Source of the DNA: Ashinkailepas kermadecensis
Lineage: Eukaryota; Arthropoda; Thecostraca; Neolepadidae
Direction: 5' to 3'
Assembly (NCBI GenBank): GCA_034440615.1
Contig: JAOTOM010005129.1
Coordinates: 734,001 to 798,000, forward strand
Length of the DNA: 64,000 bases
The notes below the pieces were generated by a model. The model worked only from the letters and a program-made list of their open reading frames with translations, ran no database searches and was not told where the DNA came from. Of the stretch, positions 25,817 to 38,484 are shown piece after piece; position 1 is the stretch's first letter; each line of letters begins with the position of its first letter. A program made the position numbers and the translations under genes.

Positions 25817-25880
25817 ATGGGCAAGAAGAATTCTAAGCTGAAGCAGGAGACCATGGACAAGCTGCTGTCGGAGACATACT
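25817..25880 (+). CDS. NCS1: NCS1 coding exon 1 (myristoylated N-terminus)
   Basis: It encodes 21 residues beginning MGKKNSKLKQE and ending SETY, plus the first base of a Phe codon. Gly2 and Ser6 fit the N-myristoylation consensus of the family. The ATG has A at -3 and G at +4 (AAACATGG), a good start context. The frame is open upstream, but the myristoylation site fixes this ATG. The donor GTGAGT begins at 25881 (phase 1). The peptide closely matches frequenin N-termini. The exon lies between a GC-rich promoter-like stretch and a 43-bp minisatellite that begins almost at the donor. Confidence 0.93.
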
Positions 25881-25887
25881 GTGAGTG

Positions 25888-27400
25888 GGTGACGCTCCAC
25901 AGCCGTTCGTGCATTGTCCGCTCTACACTGTGTGACGCTTCACAGCCGATCGTGCATTGTCCACTCTACACTATGTGGCGCTTCGCAGCCGATCGTGCAT
26001 TGTCCACTCTACACTATGTGGCGCTTCGCAGCCGATCGTGCATTGTCCGCTCTACACTATGTGGCGCTCCACAGCCGACCGTGCATTGTCCGCTCTACAC
26101 TATGTGGCGCTTCGCAGCCGATCGTGCATTGTCCGCTCTACACTGTGTGACGCTCCACAGCCGATCGTGCATTGTCCACTCTACACTATGTGGCGCTTCG
26201 CAGCCGATCGTGCATTGTCCGCTCTACACTATGTGGCGCTCCACAGCCGACCGTGCATTGTCCGCTCTACACTATGTGGCGCTTCGCAGCCGATCGTGCA
26301 TTGTCCGCTCTACACTGTGTGACGCTCCACAGCCGATCGTGCATTGTCCACTCTACACTATGTGGCGCTTCGCAGCCGATCGTGCATTGTCCGCTCTACA
26401 CTATGTGGCGCTCCGCAGCCGATCGTGCATTGTCCGCTCTACACTGTGTGGCGCTCCACAGCCGATCGTGCATTGTCCGCTCTACACTGTGTGGCGCTTC
26501 GCAGCCCATCGTGCATTGTCCGCTCTACACTGTGTGACGCTCCACAGCCGATCGTGCATTGTCCACTCTGCACTATGTGGCGCTTCGCAGCCGATCGTGC
26601 ATTGTCCGCTCTACACTATGTGGCGCTCCGCAGCCGATCGTGCATTGTCCGCTCTACACTGTGTGGCGCTCCACAGCCGATCGTGCATTGTCCGCTCTAC
26701 ACTGTGTGACGCTCCACAGCCGATCGTGCATTGTCCACTCTACACTGTGTGGCGCTCCCAGCCGATCGTGCATTGTCCGCTCTACACTATGTGGCGCTCC
26801 CAGCCGATCGTGCATTGTCCGCTCTACACTGTGTGGCGCTCCACAGCCGATCGTGCATTGTCCGCTCTACACTATGTGGCGCTCCACAGCCGATCGTGCA
26901 TTGTCCGCTCTACACTATGTGGCGCTCCGCAGCCGATCGTGCATTGTCCGCTCTACACTGTGTGGCGCTCCACAGCCGATCGTGCATTGTCCGCTCTACA
27001 CTGTGTGACGCTCCACAGCCGATCGTGCATTGTCCGCTCTACACTGTGTGGCGCTCCACAGCCGATCGTGCATTGTCCGCTCTACACTATGTGGCGCTCC
27101 ACAGCCGATCGTGCATTGTCCCTCACATGTGGCGCTCCACAGCCGATCGTGCATGTCCGCTCTACACTGTGCGCTCCACAGCCATCGTGTGCCACAAGGC
27201 CCATCGTGCATTGTCTGCTCTACACTGTGTGGCGCTCCACAGCCGATCGTGCATTGTCCGCTCTACACTGTGTGGCGCTCCACAGCCGATCGTGCATTGT
27301 CCGCTCTACACTGTGTGGCGCTCCACAGCCGATCGTGCATTGTGCGCTCTACACTGTGTGGCGCTCCACAGCCGATCGTGCATTGTCCGTTCTATACTGT
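25888..27400. repeat. 43-bp minisatellite at the start of NCS1 intron 1, about 35 copies
   Basis: Units contain GTGGCGCTCCACAGCC, GATCGTGCATTGTCC and GCTCTACACT. Variants (GTGACGCT versus GTGGCGCT, TTCGCAG versus TCCACAG) form a higher-order repeat of 387 bp (9 units). Copies from about 27110 to 27210 carry small deletions. All forward frames are stop-free over most of the array, so the open frames of up to 560 codons are not evidence of a separate gene. Confidence 0.97.
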
Positions 27401-28598
27401 GCCATGACCATTGTTCGCGAACTAACACGCCTGTCGTAGAATGGAAGCGTAGAAACCGGAGATGGAAAATGGGCTTTGAAGGCCTGTGGAAAACCTTACG
27501 GTTTGCAAGGACATAATCGTCCGCACAGGATCATCAATGCAAGTTTTTCACTCCCGAAAAGCGAACAGTGTTGTCGATTTGCAATAGGCATACCGTGACA
27601 CCGTCTCAATAGCATGTTTCCTTACATCTACACCACATAGGCATAAATCAGCATCTAGACCGCGTCATGTGTACAGCCGATACATTCACCAGCTGCGCAG
27701 TAGAACTGTGGTTCACATCCAGCCGCCAGTCGACGCTATGTCACTAAGTTAAATCATAATATCTTACCAGGGTGGCGTGCTATGAACGAACACCCACGCC
27801 AGGTAGAGCTTGTGTCAACCCAGCCATCAGATCAGACCCCGGCGAGTCAGCGGCTGAGTTTGAACAAATGCCTGATGCTCGCGAAGCGGCTGCATGCTGT
27901 ACAACGAAGCCAGCTCTTCCATTCCTGACACGCAGAAGCGCATGCATATAAGTGGGCACAGGGGCATGTGCTTTGTTCTACCCATAGCATTGGAAATGAT
28001 CCGTTCGAGATGGAAACTCGGCCCTAGTGCCAATTCTTCCCATTTTTTAAAAGTCTAATATTTTCAAGGTCAAAAATTACCACCGTATATGGAGCGTTTT
28101 TCGATGATGCACTTCGTTTTATTTCGCTAAGTTCAAGTAAGAAGGATCCTTATATCATTGTTTGTGGAACCCATACAGTTACAGAGGGAACCACGGCAGC
28201 TCCATATGACTCCTCCTGCACTTACAAAAGTTGTTCTTGAAATAGCAGGCACAGCCATTGTAGCCACAGATGACCCTTCCATGCGGGCCGATGGCTATTC
28301 GATAACTATACAGAAACAAACAGTTACAGATGACCATCCGACATTTACTAGAAATTATTGGACAGTTACAGAGGCTCTCTGAAGGTTGTCAAGTTACCTC
28401 TGACAGCTACAGAGGGCCTTCTGACAACCACAGACATCCAGGGGCCCTGTGCAGAAACTGCCGGGCACATGGAGCCAGACCCCCAGCAGCCACTTGACGG
28501 CGTCCGGGTTAGGAGGAGACGGGCTCATCAGTCACCGTACAATGTGAATAACCTGGATCTTCCTTAAGAGTGCTAAATTTTGTAAACGCAGCAATCTA
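27401..28598. other. No gene seen (NCS1 intron 1)
   Basis: Mixed intronic sequence. A loose repetition of ACAGTTACAGA-like words occurs at about 28176-28435. Confidence 0.55.
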
Positions 28599-29990
<1,392 letters not shown>

Positions 29991-30512
29991 CGGTCAGAGC
30001 CCGGTATGCATGCGGTCAGAGCCCGGCATGTATTCGGACAGAGCCCGGTAAGAATGCGGTCAGAGCCTGGTATGTATGAGATCAGAGCCCGGTATGTATG
30101 CGACCAGAGCCCTGTATGTATGCGGTCAGAGCCCAGTATACATGCGATCAGAGCCCGGTATGTATTCGGTCAGAGCCGGTATGCATGCGGTCAGAACCCG
30201 GTATGTATGCGACCAGGGCCCGGTATGTATGCGGTCAGAGCCCGGTATGCATGCGATCAGAGGCTGGCATGTATGCGGTCAGAGCCTGGTATGTATGCGG
30301 TCAGAGCCATGCGGTCAGAGCCCGGTATGTACGCGGTCAGATCCCGGTATGTATGCGGTTAGATCCCGGTATGCATGCGGTCAGAGCCCAGTATGTATGC
30401 GGTCAAAGCCCGGTATTCATGCGGTCAGAGCCCGGTATGCATGCCGATCAGAGCCCGGTATGTTTTCCGGTCAGAACCCAGTGAGAACCCAGAATGCGGT
30501 CAGAGCCCGGTA
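29991..30512. repeat. 22-bp minisatellite
   Basis: Units contain CGGTCAGAGCCCGGTATG with TATG or CATG variants. There are roughly 23 copies with several indels. Since 22 leaves remainder 1 on division by 3, all forward frames stay open. Confidence 0.95.
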
Positions 30513-31465
30513 TGTTGCCTTGCATTTAGGAAGGTAGTCATGGCGAAGGGAGATGATCTCTTGACCAGCCAGGAAACACAATATCGAGCCAACATCAGCT
30601 CATGAGTGCACCACGGAGGATAAAGAAAGGAATTCGGTGTTGATGGACGACAACGGGCATACCATCGCCATGGTTGTATAGCCATGCCGTGGACTTCATG
30701 TTGTTGTCATGTCGATTCCAGCCGGAATGTATGGCTATGAGTTTCGCCTTTGAAGACACTGTCAGTAAATATCAAAAGTTCTGGCTCACCCATAAGCGAT
30801 CTGAAACTGCGCCGCTTAATGTCTCTTGGTCACCAAGGGCCGCGTCGGGGCAGCGCTAATCGCCGCCTAATCGGCAGAGTGCATCACATCAGGTTAGCTT
30901 CGCCCCACATTCGGCAGAATTGGAGAGGAGCTGAGGTCGTTAACTCCCTTGAACGTCATCATCGTCCACACGGTCTACGCCTCGCGAGCCAACCCGACCT
31001 AAGCACGTCCGGTGGCATACTTGTGTCAGGAATTGATCTCTAATAATTTTCACTGCACGATGATTGTTTTGTTGAATGTGCTGGTGGAATGGCCAGCTAG
31101 AGCTATGTCTGTCACGATATCGCCCGAAGTGCAATGGAATCATCGAACGATTCTGGGTGCTTACTGTGAGCTTATTAATCGATGTATTGGCTTGAGTCTG
31201 ACCATACATTGCGTGGCTTATTGTTCAGCCCATTTCCTTCCAGTCACCTTGATAGTTGATAGATTAATTTCTGGGAAGTCTTGCATAGTATTGGGAAGCA
31301 TATACCTTCAAATTATCGTTGCCTTAAATAATGGATTAATAAACTGCCAGTGACTACGGACTTAACAATGTACGGATTGCTAACCGTACATTGCTAAATT
31401 AGCAATGTACGGATTGCTATCGAACCAGTCGCTCACCAGCTTATAAAACCGGTCAGGACGCCATG
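30513..31465. other. No gene seen; short CAATGTACGG inverted repeat
   Basis: Mixed intronic sequence. At 31367-31415 CAATGTACGG occurs twice, with its inverse CCGTACATTG between the two copies. Confidence 0.55.
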
Positions 31466-32022
31466 ACGGGTGCTGGTCGAACGGGGCCCTCCCGACCCCA
31501 CAGCATGCCGCAGCGGGCTGTGACATTACGGGTGCTGGTCGAACGGGGCCCTCCCGACCACACAGCATGCCGCAGCGGGCTGTGACATTACGGGTGTTGG
31601 TCGAACGGGGCCCTCCCGACCCCACAGCATGCCGCAGCGGGCTGTGACATTACGGTTGTTGGTCGAACGGGGCCCTCCCGACCCCACAGCATGCCGCAAC
31701 GGGCTGTGACATTACGGGTGTTGGTCGAACGGGGCCCTCCCGACCCCACAGCATGCCGCAGCGGGCTGTGACATTACGGGTGTTGGTCGAACGGGGCCCT
31801 CCCGACCCCACAGCATGCCGCAGCGGGCTGTGACATTACGGGTGCTGGTCGAACGGGGCCCTCCCGACCCCACAGCATGCCGCAGCGGGCTGTGACATTA
31901 CGGGTGCTGGTCGAACGGGGCCCTCCCGACCCCACAGCATACCGCAGCGGGCTGTGACATTACGGGTGCTGGTCGAACGGGGCCCTCCCGACCCCACAGC
32001 ATGCCGCAGCGGGCTGTGGCAT
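31466..32022. repeat. 62-bp GC-rich minisatellite, 9 copies
   Basis: Units contain ACGGGTGCTGGTCGAACG, GGGCCCTCCCGACC and GCATGCCGCAGCGGGCTG. Copies are nearly identical. A GTGCTGG/GTGTTGG polymorphism separates the outer copies from the middle ones. Confidence 0.96.
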
Positions 32023-34206
32023 TTCCCTGCTGCAGGCACATGATCGGACATCAAACCGCGACAGGAAATTGGTGCGTCTACCGCAACGGCACTCCCTTTA
32101 CAACCCGTGAAGGCATGCATCGTACCTCAAACTTGATGCACTATTCCAAATTGTTGGATTAGAATAGGTGCCAGGCTATGCTACGATCCTTACGCCTCAC
32201 AACCACCGGTTCGAATTACGCGGCATGCAACCTTTCAGCACGAGGGACGAGCGTATCTGATACCTCCGGGCTCTTGGGCGTTTAGATTGCGTGATGCATG
32301 ACGTCACAATGTCGACAGGCAACAAATGTCAACACCAACAGGCTGGAGGCGGAGTTCAGGGCGCCCGCTGCGATCCGATGTGTGTTGCAAGCTCTCCGGC
32401 AGAAGGAATGTCGCCACGAAGTCCATTCTTTGAACACATATTGAGAGCACTTGAGAAGAAGTTTTGTGATGACAGTTGGCAAATAGGAACATGAAGCGAA
32501 CAGATCTGGCTCAGAGTGACTTGTAACTTGAAATGTTATATTTCATGGTGGCGCGCTGCCGAGTTGGCCGCCAATTGGAGACCTGCCCCAAACGTTTTTT
32601 TTACATAATTTAAATAAAGGTTAAGAATACCCCATGCAGACTATCGGAATATTCACACAAGAAAAGAGTGATAAAAATAAAGGAACATCTTAATCTGAAT
32701 GAAAAATTAGAACGTGAAACGCTGCAGCAAACACGCTATTACTATCCCAAAAGTGTCGGACCGGGCCCCTCGGGTGACCTTCTCGGCCAGATCCAGAAGC
32801 TCATGAAGCCCATCCACAGGCAAAATCAAACGTCTTGTTGCCATCTAACTATGAGCTTTGAGGCAGGCGATCACTAGCCTCGTATGCAATACTCACAACA
32901 TTACTCACATTGGGAAGTTGGGGCGGCGGCAATATGATGCTGTGACATGAGATGACATACATTTGTACTACCAAGGAACGGATGCTTTGCATGATGCTCA
33001 ACCGCATTACGTGGAACACTTTACTGAATGCTTGCTTGCAACATAGATGCCCTTACTGGTACAGGTGGTATGCATAAAACTGCGAGTGATCTTAGATGCA
33101 CCTTAGATGCGCCTTCAGCCACACATAGCTCAGTTGTGCTTACAGCTTGCAGCAGCCTGTTACAGCTTCCTACCTCTCGATGCCGTTTTCCAACGGTTTC
33201 TTCACAATTATCTACCATCGCAGTCTGCTCCAATTTCATCTCATCGTCATTTTCTTCTCATTTTTTGTAATGGATTGAGTCCGATTTCGCAGCACCTATC
33301 AGTTGACAGCTGCTGAGTTCAGGCGAGTGCTACAGGAACACAACTGTATGACGTTGTTTAGTTGGAGGTAGCCAGCTACCCAGTGAGAGCAGGCCAAGAA
33401 AATCAGCAAACTGGATGTGGATGGAAGGGCATATTTGTGTATATGCATGTACCGTTGAAGACCAGAACATACCGACATTTAACGTCTACATGAGTCACCT
33501 GAGGACAACGTGCTACAACAACACAATCTGCGTGCGGTCGTGTATTTACTGCGGCCATGGAGCAGTGCTGTTTAAACACTGTCGTTAATATACTTTGCGG
33601 ACATTGCAAGCTTGTCTCACCTGAGAGGGCTGACGGAAGCAATGCAAAAAATACAGTTCTCAAATTCACCTTTCAGCTAGACAATGAGAAGAAAATCCCA
33701 TTCTAGGACATTCACATTCATGCTGAAAAGGGCATTTCGACCAAAGTTTACAGTCAGCGGACGTCGCAGGAAGATGTTCAGATATCCATAGTGAATGCGC
33801 TACCAGATATCAGACGAGTATCGTGCGATCTTCCCTCAGGAGAGCGTTCAAGTACTCTTCTTACTGGACTGTACCGCACCATGAACTGAGCCGTATAAAA
33901 CAAGTCCTCGTGAACAGTGGACATACGAACATATGCGGGAACAAATAAATCGGCGCTTTCATGAACCGACACCTTAACAGCGATCGAATAAGAACAAATT
34001 AACAAAACAGCGTTCCGTTTTTCTACCGGAACCAGATGCGCACAGGCTATAAGACCGACGAGTGTGCTCTCAAACAAATAAGTCAGCAAAGTGTAACACC
34101 TACCAGCCAAACAACTTCATCAATGTACTGCAAAACACCATCATGAATCTCGTGATTCAAAATAGTATCTTCGTCAAGTTGAGTCCCACGAAGCGACCAG
34201 TCAGTT
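32023..34206. other. No gene seen (NCS1 intron 1)
   Basis: About 2.2 kb of mixed sequence without a recognisable frame or repeat. Confidence 0.55.
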
Positions 34207-34400
34207 GGTAGCTCAGTTGGTTAGAGCGCTGATCTGTATTGGTTTTCACTGTCCTGGCAAGACAGGGTTACATACGCTGCACGCGCTCGCATTTAGCTGT
34301 GAGGGTTAGTTGGCAACTGGCCCGATAAGGTTGGAGATGAGCTACCGGGGCGGCCGTGTTGGTTTATTTACGGCACGTTAAACTCTCTGTCAAAATTCTG
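34207..34400 (+). mobile_element. tRNA-derived SINE of a second type
   Basis: It starts with a clear tRNA-like head, GGTAGCTCAGTTGGTTAGAG, containing a good A box. A degenerate B box follows near GGGTTACATACG (34265-34276). A long non-tRNA body ends near TTTACGGCACGTTAAACTC. The anticodon and T arms do not fold as a functional tRNA. The 3' boundary is approximate. Confidence 0.65.
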
Positions 34401-35170
34401 CCACGAAACTGGAATTCATGGATCGGATGGTGGGGACAGGGTTCACGCAACAAGCTCTGCTTAGCAATAGAACCCTGTTTCATGAATCCATCCTAGCAAA
34501 AATTCGGACACAAAAACTTTTTGAAAAAATCAACGTTGTCTGCAGATATTCGTGTTCAACTGAAGATTGCATGCTTCAGTAAAAATCGGACTACGTTAGA
34601 GTCACCACAACATCCTTGTCTCGAAGAATCACAATGCATTTGGCAGATGTCGCACCCAAGGGCCACATTCGACACAAGCACAACCGGCATATATCCCAGC
34701 CCTGAAGGAAAACACACCCATGGTGATGTCATCACATGACACAAGAAGACTTCTCATCTTCGAAGCCATGGCATGACCTCCATCACTAACCCGGCGACAA
34801 TTCAGTCGGTCACCCTCAAGCTTTTCTGATATGTGGCCATGATTTTAACGGTGATGTAATCATGCGGTGCTTTTGTGTTGTAAATAATGCTTCGCGCACT
34901 GCTTATCATCAATTCAGGATGGAGAATCCATTAAGCAATACCCACGTATTTGTGTCTCATAGTTGTTCTTCGAAGATATGTGGGCTATTATACTGATGAT
35001 TCTCCCCCGACCTGGATTGCATTTCTTCGTGATATTAACATGTAATGCCCAAGAGATGTGATTGCATTTCCGGAGACCTGCAGCAGTTCTAATAGCAAAC
35101 TATGGCGCTTGTTTGAGCCTTTTTCTTTGGTTTTTCAAATCTGGTCACCAACATGGAAGACAATACCCGA
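34401..35170. other. No gene seen (NCS1 intron 1)
   Basis: Mixed sequence without a supportable feature. Confidence 0.5.
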
Positions 35171-35585
35171 TCAGTGGGAGCATCGAAGCTCGATGGCCAT
35201 TTTTGTTGCCATTCGCAGGAAATTGGGTTTCAGAATGTTGATGACTGTGTGATTGGATTTCTCGCAACAGTGCTGGTTTGTTTCTCCGAATTTGGATGCT
35301 GATCGAAGCAGCACGCCACAATTTTTTATGTCTTTTGCTTGCGCCAGACGCATCCCGTCAAATTGTACCGCCTGTGTACCAGCTCGAGTGGTGTTGGTAG
35401 GAGTACCGGCTGACAAGAGATCGGCTTTTGCCGCGTTTGTTTTCAGCCCGTTGGTACGGCAGCAGCGAGACAGCTGCACAAGGCCGGTCTTCTATGCGAA
35501 GCTTCAGCTCAGACACACAGTTCGGTGTTGATCTAAGAAGGAGTTGGGTATCGTCTGTAAAGTCCTTACTAACCGAAATACACAT
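35171..35585 (-). pseudogene. LINE reverse transcriptase remnant, antisense
   Basis: On the minus strand one frame carries DFTDDTQLLL followed by a helix-like stretch with ELKLRIED. This corresponds to the catalytic YADDTQLYL region of CR1/L2/Jockey-type elements, with the Ala replaced by Thr. The Asp pair lies at 35550-35555. A frameshift near 35470 leads into a second frame with NGLKTNAAKADLL, VQFDGMRLAQAKDIKNCGVLL and a His/Cys-rich tail, matching the downstream thumb region of the same family. Two frames are needed to read it, so it is dead. It is a different, older element from the LINE at 5.9-7.9 kb. Confidence 0.75.
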
Positions 35586-37790
35586 ACCCCAGTCAGTGCG
35601 AGAGATGCCGATACCCGAGCGAGGTTACTCCCATGTGCATGCGACAATAGTTCATTTGAACGACCCTTCGTGTTTAGAGACCCCACCAGTCTCGACCCGC
35701 CCGTCATGCTTTCAATACATTAAACAACTCTTTTATTTTGGAACCGTGTTTTAAGATTTAGCGTGGGTTCGTGACCACCTTGGACAAAATAGATTCTACC
35801 ATCCGACAGAATCTTGATGTCAGCGTTCGGAGCATCAACCATATTCTGCCCGCGCGTCAGCTTGAGTTTTGATGGGCCATATTTGCGACAAGGATATATA
35901 TATATATATATGTACATACAGATTATGTGATGATACAACGTTTGAAATCAAGGTTTTCAATATTGGCTTTTCGCTACAATACCCCTGCAGCTTCCACGCT
36001 GATCGAATGCCATGCAAAGCTTTGCGCCAAACCATACGTCTCATAAAAACAAAAGCTTAACTCGTAGCCAGCAACCAGTGCCCTATAAATATGCTGCCCG
36101 TCCGAGATGGAATTCACGGGGTGTTCGGTAAATTCTTGGTCGTCCGAACAGCTTCGAACGGCTAACTGGATAGAATCTTTCGGACATTTCGGATACATTT
36201 CGGCGCGTATTCTTGAAGACTCCTTGCCATTCGGGTGACATTGGACGCACGCATTATTTTACTCTGAAACAGATCCGCTCGCTTAAGGTGGTCTGAACCA
36301 GCTTCCATCCTAATATTTCTTTGGAGTACCGACAACATTGGCTGGAGTGGAATATGTATGGCTGCAGTTATCTACTCCCACGCTAACCCAGGGCGCGAAT
36401 TGAGCCGTCGCGCGGGTCATGTGTCTGAAGGGTTGTGTGCGGCATAAACTGAGGGGAAGTTTGTGAGACTAAAAGTGCTGTGACATAGTATGACATCCAT
36501 GCTAATTCAACAGTTCGTCGTGTTGTTCTTGAGTTCGACATACGTACACCACACTCGGGCAGACGGGTCCGATTTCGGCAAGATTGCAGCCGATTTCGGT
36601 CGGGGCGGATTTATTTTCAATGCACATATGCCGAGCTTGTGGGTACTATTTCGGCAATCGGGCTGTTCTGCCGAATATGGAGGTCGCTCCTCAATTGCCA
36701 TGCACTACGCCAAATTGTCGAAATAGGTTTTACTTATATCCAAAGAGTAATACTTACACTTCCCCGACGATTGGACGCGACAATATCAATCAGGTATTGC
36801 AGGCTGTCAAGAAAGTTCAGTTGCGGTGAGTTCACACGATCCCTGCCACGGTATGGTGCCCGACCCTGGCCTGCAGCACGAGATATCCACCAGACACCGC
36901 GTCTCTTGCCTCGCTGGTCAAGCGTCCCTAAAGACGCCCTATGCTGGTGCTATCACTCTCAAATGACCATGGGCTTATTTAATTCGAACATCGCAAGCTG
37001 CTGCTAATGCTCTCTTTACAGAAGATGGGGGTAGGAGCTGGCCTTGCACACCGTCGCCCTCGGGGACCAGCTTGCGATAAATGAGAAGCAATTGGGTATC
37101 GATTTAGATTCCCTTTCCTGGAGAGCTTAATGCTACCGAAGTGGTCCAAAAGGAGCGACTGGAAATCAATTGATAATCTTAACTAGCCACTTGGAGTGTG
37201 TTCGGCTTGAAGTCTGTCACTGGCGCGTATATTGTACTCCGAACGAATTTCCTAGTCACTTGTAAGCGAAATTGAAGAGTTCTGATCATGCCGTTTTTCA
37301 ATTCCAAGGTCGCGACATTGACGGCATGTTTGCTGCGCTACGACACTGTTTCGAGGGTGGTAGGTGTGGTGGGAGGTAACATCAATGCATCACCATTTTC
37401 GTCACATCGAAGGAAAGGAAAATGTCGAAAACCCACTGACGAGTTTATTTGACGTGTGTACTACCTGTAATGATTAATGCTCAACACATGTGTGCTTTGT
37501 GTTTATAGTTCATCCAACATCACAATTTCAGTAATCTAAGTCAGGCAGATATGCCTCACTTTCGTTAAGCTGACCTTGGTCGGTAATTCTGCGCCAAAAA
37601 AGCGAGTTCAGAAATGTATCAAAACCTAAGGATACGCTTCCCTCTATCCTGGCAGTTAACCTGAATTTCCAAATCGTAGTATTAGTACGCAGCGGATAGA
37701 CCTCTATCCTAATACACGAATCTCCTCTCGTACGGACAGATCTCGCATCTGGATCAGCCCCAGACACGCTACAGACATAGTAAGCAACTG
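35586..37790. other. No gene seen (NCS1 intron 1)
   Basis: Mixed sequence with a short (TA)n run at about 35890-35911. No recognisable gene. Confidence 0.55.
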
Positions 37791-38210
37791 GTATGCACCT
37801 GACTACTTGGTGGGGCTGCAGCACCGGGAGATGACACAGTAGTTTGACTATGTGATGGGGCTGTAGCATCGTGAGATGGCACAGGAGTGTAGTTACCTGG
37901 TGGGGCTGCAGCATCGTGAGATGGCACAGGAGTGCGGTTACTTGATGGGGCCGTGATATGACACAGGAGTGTAGTTACCTGGTGTGGCTGCAGCATCGTG
38001 AGATGGCACAGGAGTGTAGTTACCTGGTGGGGCTGCAGCATCGTGAGATGGCACAGGAGTGTAGTTACCTGGTGGGGCTGCAGCATCGTGAGATGACACA
38101 GGAGTGTGGTTACCTGGTGGGGCTGCAGCATCGTGAGATGACACAGGAGTGTGGTTACTTGATGGGGCCGTGATATGACACAGGAGTGTAGTTACCTGGT
38201 GACGCTGCAG
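37791..38210. repeat. 45-bp minisatellite, about 9 copies
   Basis: Units contain GTTACCTGGTGGGGCTGCAG, CATCGTGAGATGGCAC and AGGAGTGTA. Copies near 37940 and 38160 lack an internal piece around the CAGCATC block and read GGGGCCGTGATATGACAC instead. The period is a multiple of 3, giving a 15-residue periodic but meaningless frame. Confidence 0.95.
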
Positions 38211-38254
38211 CCAGTGGTGTAGAAGCAACAGGAACAGTGTGGAAAACTATTTTC

Positions 38255-38330
38255 TGGGGTTGCCAGTTTGTATGGGAGGGGGACGCCACTTTCCAGTGAC
38301 GTCCCCTTCCCATACAAGCTGGCAACCCCA
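38255..38330. repeat. Near-perfect hairpin with 31-bp arms
   Basis: Arms 38255-38285 and 38300-38330 are inverse complements at 29 of 31 positions, separated by a 14-nt loop. In the plus-strand RNA both mismatches become G-U pairs, so the stem is unbroken. It could be a young foldback element or a hairpin RNA precursor. Confidence 0.85.
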
Positions 38331-38484
38331 GTGTGCCGAAAAGTGTGTGTGTGTGGGGGGGGGGCTATTCCCCTCTAATCCCGTCCATTTGTTGCAGCAT
38401 CGGTAGATGCAGGAGGTGTGTGGCTACCTAGTGGACGTATAGTACTAGGCAATGGTCCAGATGCGGGCTACCTAAGACGCACAG

